A stretch of 64,000 nucleotides of DNA. Source: Atrina japonica (Eukaryota > Mollusca > Bivalvia > Pterioida > Pinnidae). The DNA lies in NCBI GenBank assembly GCA_030159075.1, contig BROG01000251.1, positions 111,001-175,000 on the forward strand, read 5' to 3'. Below the pieces are notes generated by a model. It saw only the letters and a list, made by a program, of their open reading frames with translations, ran no database searches and was not told the origin of the DNA. Below are positions 62,157 to 64,000 of this stretch, one piece after another (positions within the stretch are counted from its first letter, which is position 1; the number at the start of each line of letters is the position of its first letter). The position numbers and the translations under genes are program-made.

Positions 62157-62669
62157 AGCTGAGATCATGGGAAAAGCTTTTATTCTCTTGTTTTTACTAA
62201 ACTTCAAATTAGTGTAATCATACTTGATTTCCCAGGACAGATGACACCCTGCTCTCATGTTGAAAGGCTTGGTACACCTCATGAGATTCACAGGGGATAA
62301 TAAGAGATGTTTGCTGTTCTAATGGTAGGACTTCTAAAAATAGATAAATCAGGGATTTTCCACTATCATCAGGGCAAAAGTAAGGACCCATTCCCAATGC
62401 CAAAACAATGCAATTTTTTCCAGTTTGCAGTTGAAATTTCCCAGTTGAATTCAAATGACAATGATACATACATGTAGTTTTGTGTATTTTGAAATTTCCT
62501 AATATCAATAAAATGTTGCAAAAAATCCCAATTTAAAAGGCTCAGGCCCCATTCATTCCCAAAAGAGTGGAAATTCCCTGTAAATGCTATTTTTGTTATC
62601 TTGTCTTGTTGGTTTTATTTTTTTTTTTTTTTTGTAAAAGAAAAAAAAAAAAATTAGTATATATTGATT

Positions 62670-62758
62670 TTAACTCATTCACCCCTAAAGACATTTGGAC
62701 TGGTCTAAGTCATTGATTTACAGAAGAGTCCATTGTTTTTCAGGAGGTGATGAGTTAA
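62670..62758 (+). mobile_element. TTAA-bounded MITE, best copy (89 bp)
   Basis: Begins TTAACTCATTCACC and ends ggtgatgagTTAA, an imperfect inverted pair. The interior is cattgatttacagaagagtc. The first 14 bases differ at one position from the end of the piggyBac derivative at 46182. Confidence 0.8.
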
Positions 62759-63116
62759 TTATATCCTGTTGGTTTTGTTAATGATATTTTCCGATATATT
62801 GATTTGTCAGTGTTGTGTATATAATGTTTTGTGAGGCTAGAAGTTTCCTACAAATGGATACAGACTCATTCTAAAAGGTCAGTTATAATACGCAAGTCAA
62901 CACAATTGACACCAAATGCTAATGAGCTCTCACTATATTGATGTTTTGTATGTTTAGAAGTTTTCTGAGGTTCAGCTTCTTTTTGTTATAATCAGCTGAA
63001 GGAAAATTCTTTGTTGAAATTGAGTTTGGTCAAATGTTAGATAAACATGTAATAACATTTATTGACTGACCCTGTATTTATAAAGCAGTCTGCTTTAGAA
63101 GTGAATCTTTGAGACT

Positions 63117-63325
63117 TACACCACACACAACAATTTTTCAGTGATATGGTGAATGCTACTTTGTTATGGTGGAGGAGAGATTACAATATACCTGGGAGGA
63201 GACACCAAGCTTCCTAGCATAAACTGACAAACTTTCTTACAAAGTCAGCATAGGCTCCAATGGAGCAGAAACCTGCTCTGACAAGAGACACGGGACTTTA
63301 TGGTTAAAAGCATCATCATTCAGAC
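63117..63325 (-). mobile_element. tRNA-derived SINE, head damaged
   Basis: caccacacacaacaattttt, atatggtgaatgctac, gtcagcataggctccaatgg and gacacgggactttatggtta match the 45085 copy. Confidence 0.65.
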
Positions 63326-64000
63326 AAAGCCCCCCTCCTCCACTCCACCAGTACCTGCGGACATTTCTATATCAATACACACTTTATGCTAGAGTAAAAA
63401 CACATTTAAGTGAACAAACCACTTTGATAAACTACATGTTGGAACAGAGAAGCTTTTAGGACCCTTACCATTGACAGGAACAGTGAGTACCAGTTAATTC
63501 CTCCAAAGGTAAGGTGTCCTTCACAGAAAAATTGGCACCCAAGTTCCTTCCCATGATTCAATAGTTTTCATAGCAAAAACTGCCAAAAGGCATTGACTTA
63601 CATTCTAAGGAAACAATGATCCTAAATGTTGGCTCTAAAACTGATCAGAAACAAAAAATAATGAATTTTCAGAATAAAAAATGAATCCATACTTATTTAT
63701 AATGAAAATATTTTGTAAATTGTCAGTCCCATTTATGTTTACCTTCTGGAACATTTCCCCAAATCCGACTAGTACTGATGTGTCCTGTACCAATGGTAAG
63801 CAGCCTTAGATAACAAATCAAACCAGGGATGTGATGTCAAAGTGGATGTTGCAGGGCAGTTACAGGACTCATTTCCAATGCAAAAAATGGCTTGTATTTT
63901 TCCCTAAATATACAAAAATTCCCAATTTGAATTTTCAAAATAAAGAATAGATTATAGTATTTTTAAACAATGCTTCAAATGAAGTTTTTCTGTTTTAGTT

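Overview
This is an AT-rich, gene-poor, repeat-rich piece of an animal nuclear genome. The dispersed repeats point to a mollusc, most likely a bivalve: tRNA-headed SINEs with a conserved 3' body, a hairpin-ended repeat family that ends in a CTTGTTT-like tail, short TTAA-bounded MITEs, and long minisatellites and TA/CA/GA microsatellites. There are no bacterial-type operons, no rRNA and no stand-alone tRNA gene. Almost every long open frame in the window is a by-product of simple or tandem repeats.

Gene content. I can support one host gene, on the + strand, seen as four small exons at 4588-4683, 17238-17416, 30384-30530 and 47320-47378. They are separated by introns of about 12.6, 13.0 and 16.8 kb. 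All four have acceptable splice sites and their phases fit at every junction. The joined peptide (160 codons, partial at both ends) looks like part of a glycosylated ectodomain. It has a Cys-rich first exon, five N-glycosylation sequons and a PKD-like (Ig-fold) domain with W-N-F-G and A-G-T-Y motifs. The nearest families I can think of are the PMEL/GPNMB/TMEM130 group, but this is unproven. Weaker candidate exons lie at 2204-2296, 58031-58128 and 58399-58519.

Layout. 1-4.6 kb: AT-rich sequence, a candidate exon and a 36/34-bp minisatellite. 4.6-17.2 kb (intron 1): three more roughly 1-kb minisatellites (32/33, 27 and 61 bp), a foldback element split by a hAT-like element, a second foldback, a hairpin-ended Helentron-like copy, and a TA-targeting MITE. 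17.2-30.4 kb (intron 2): a Helentron-like copy containing a SINE with a perfect 13-bp target duplication, a 51/45-bp minisatellite, further SINEs and TTAA MITEs. 30.5-47.3 kb (intron 3): two more Helentron-like copies, a second TA MITE, and a Harbinger-like element whose exon-like cargo is interrupted by a Mutator-like foldback. It also holds SINEs, MITEs and, immediately before exon 4, a piggyBac derivative. 47.4-64 kb: microsatellites, SINEs, a decayed piggyBac relative, a TTAA MITE and the candidate 3' exons.

Most notable observations. (1) The piggyBac derivative next to exon 4 contains a copy of about 61 bp of the exon 4/intron junction, joined to the transposon terminus at a GTCGAC microhomology. 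(2) The roughly 90-bp TTAA MITEs share their termini with this piggyBac element. (3) The Helentron-like copies have terminal hairpins whose stems differ between copies but stay paired. (4) The Harbinger-like element and its nested insertion can be resolved by target duplications.
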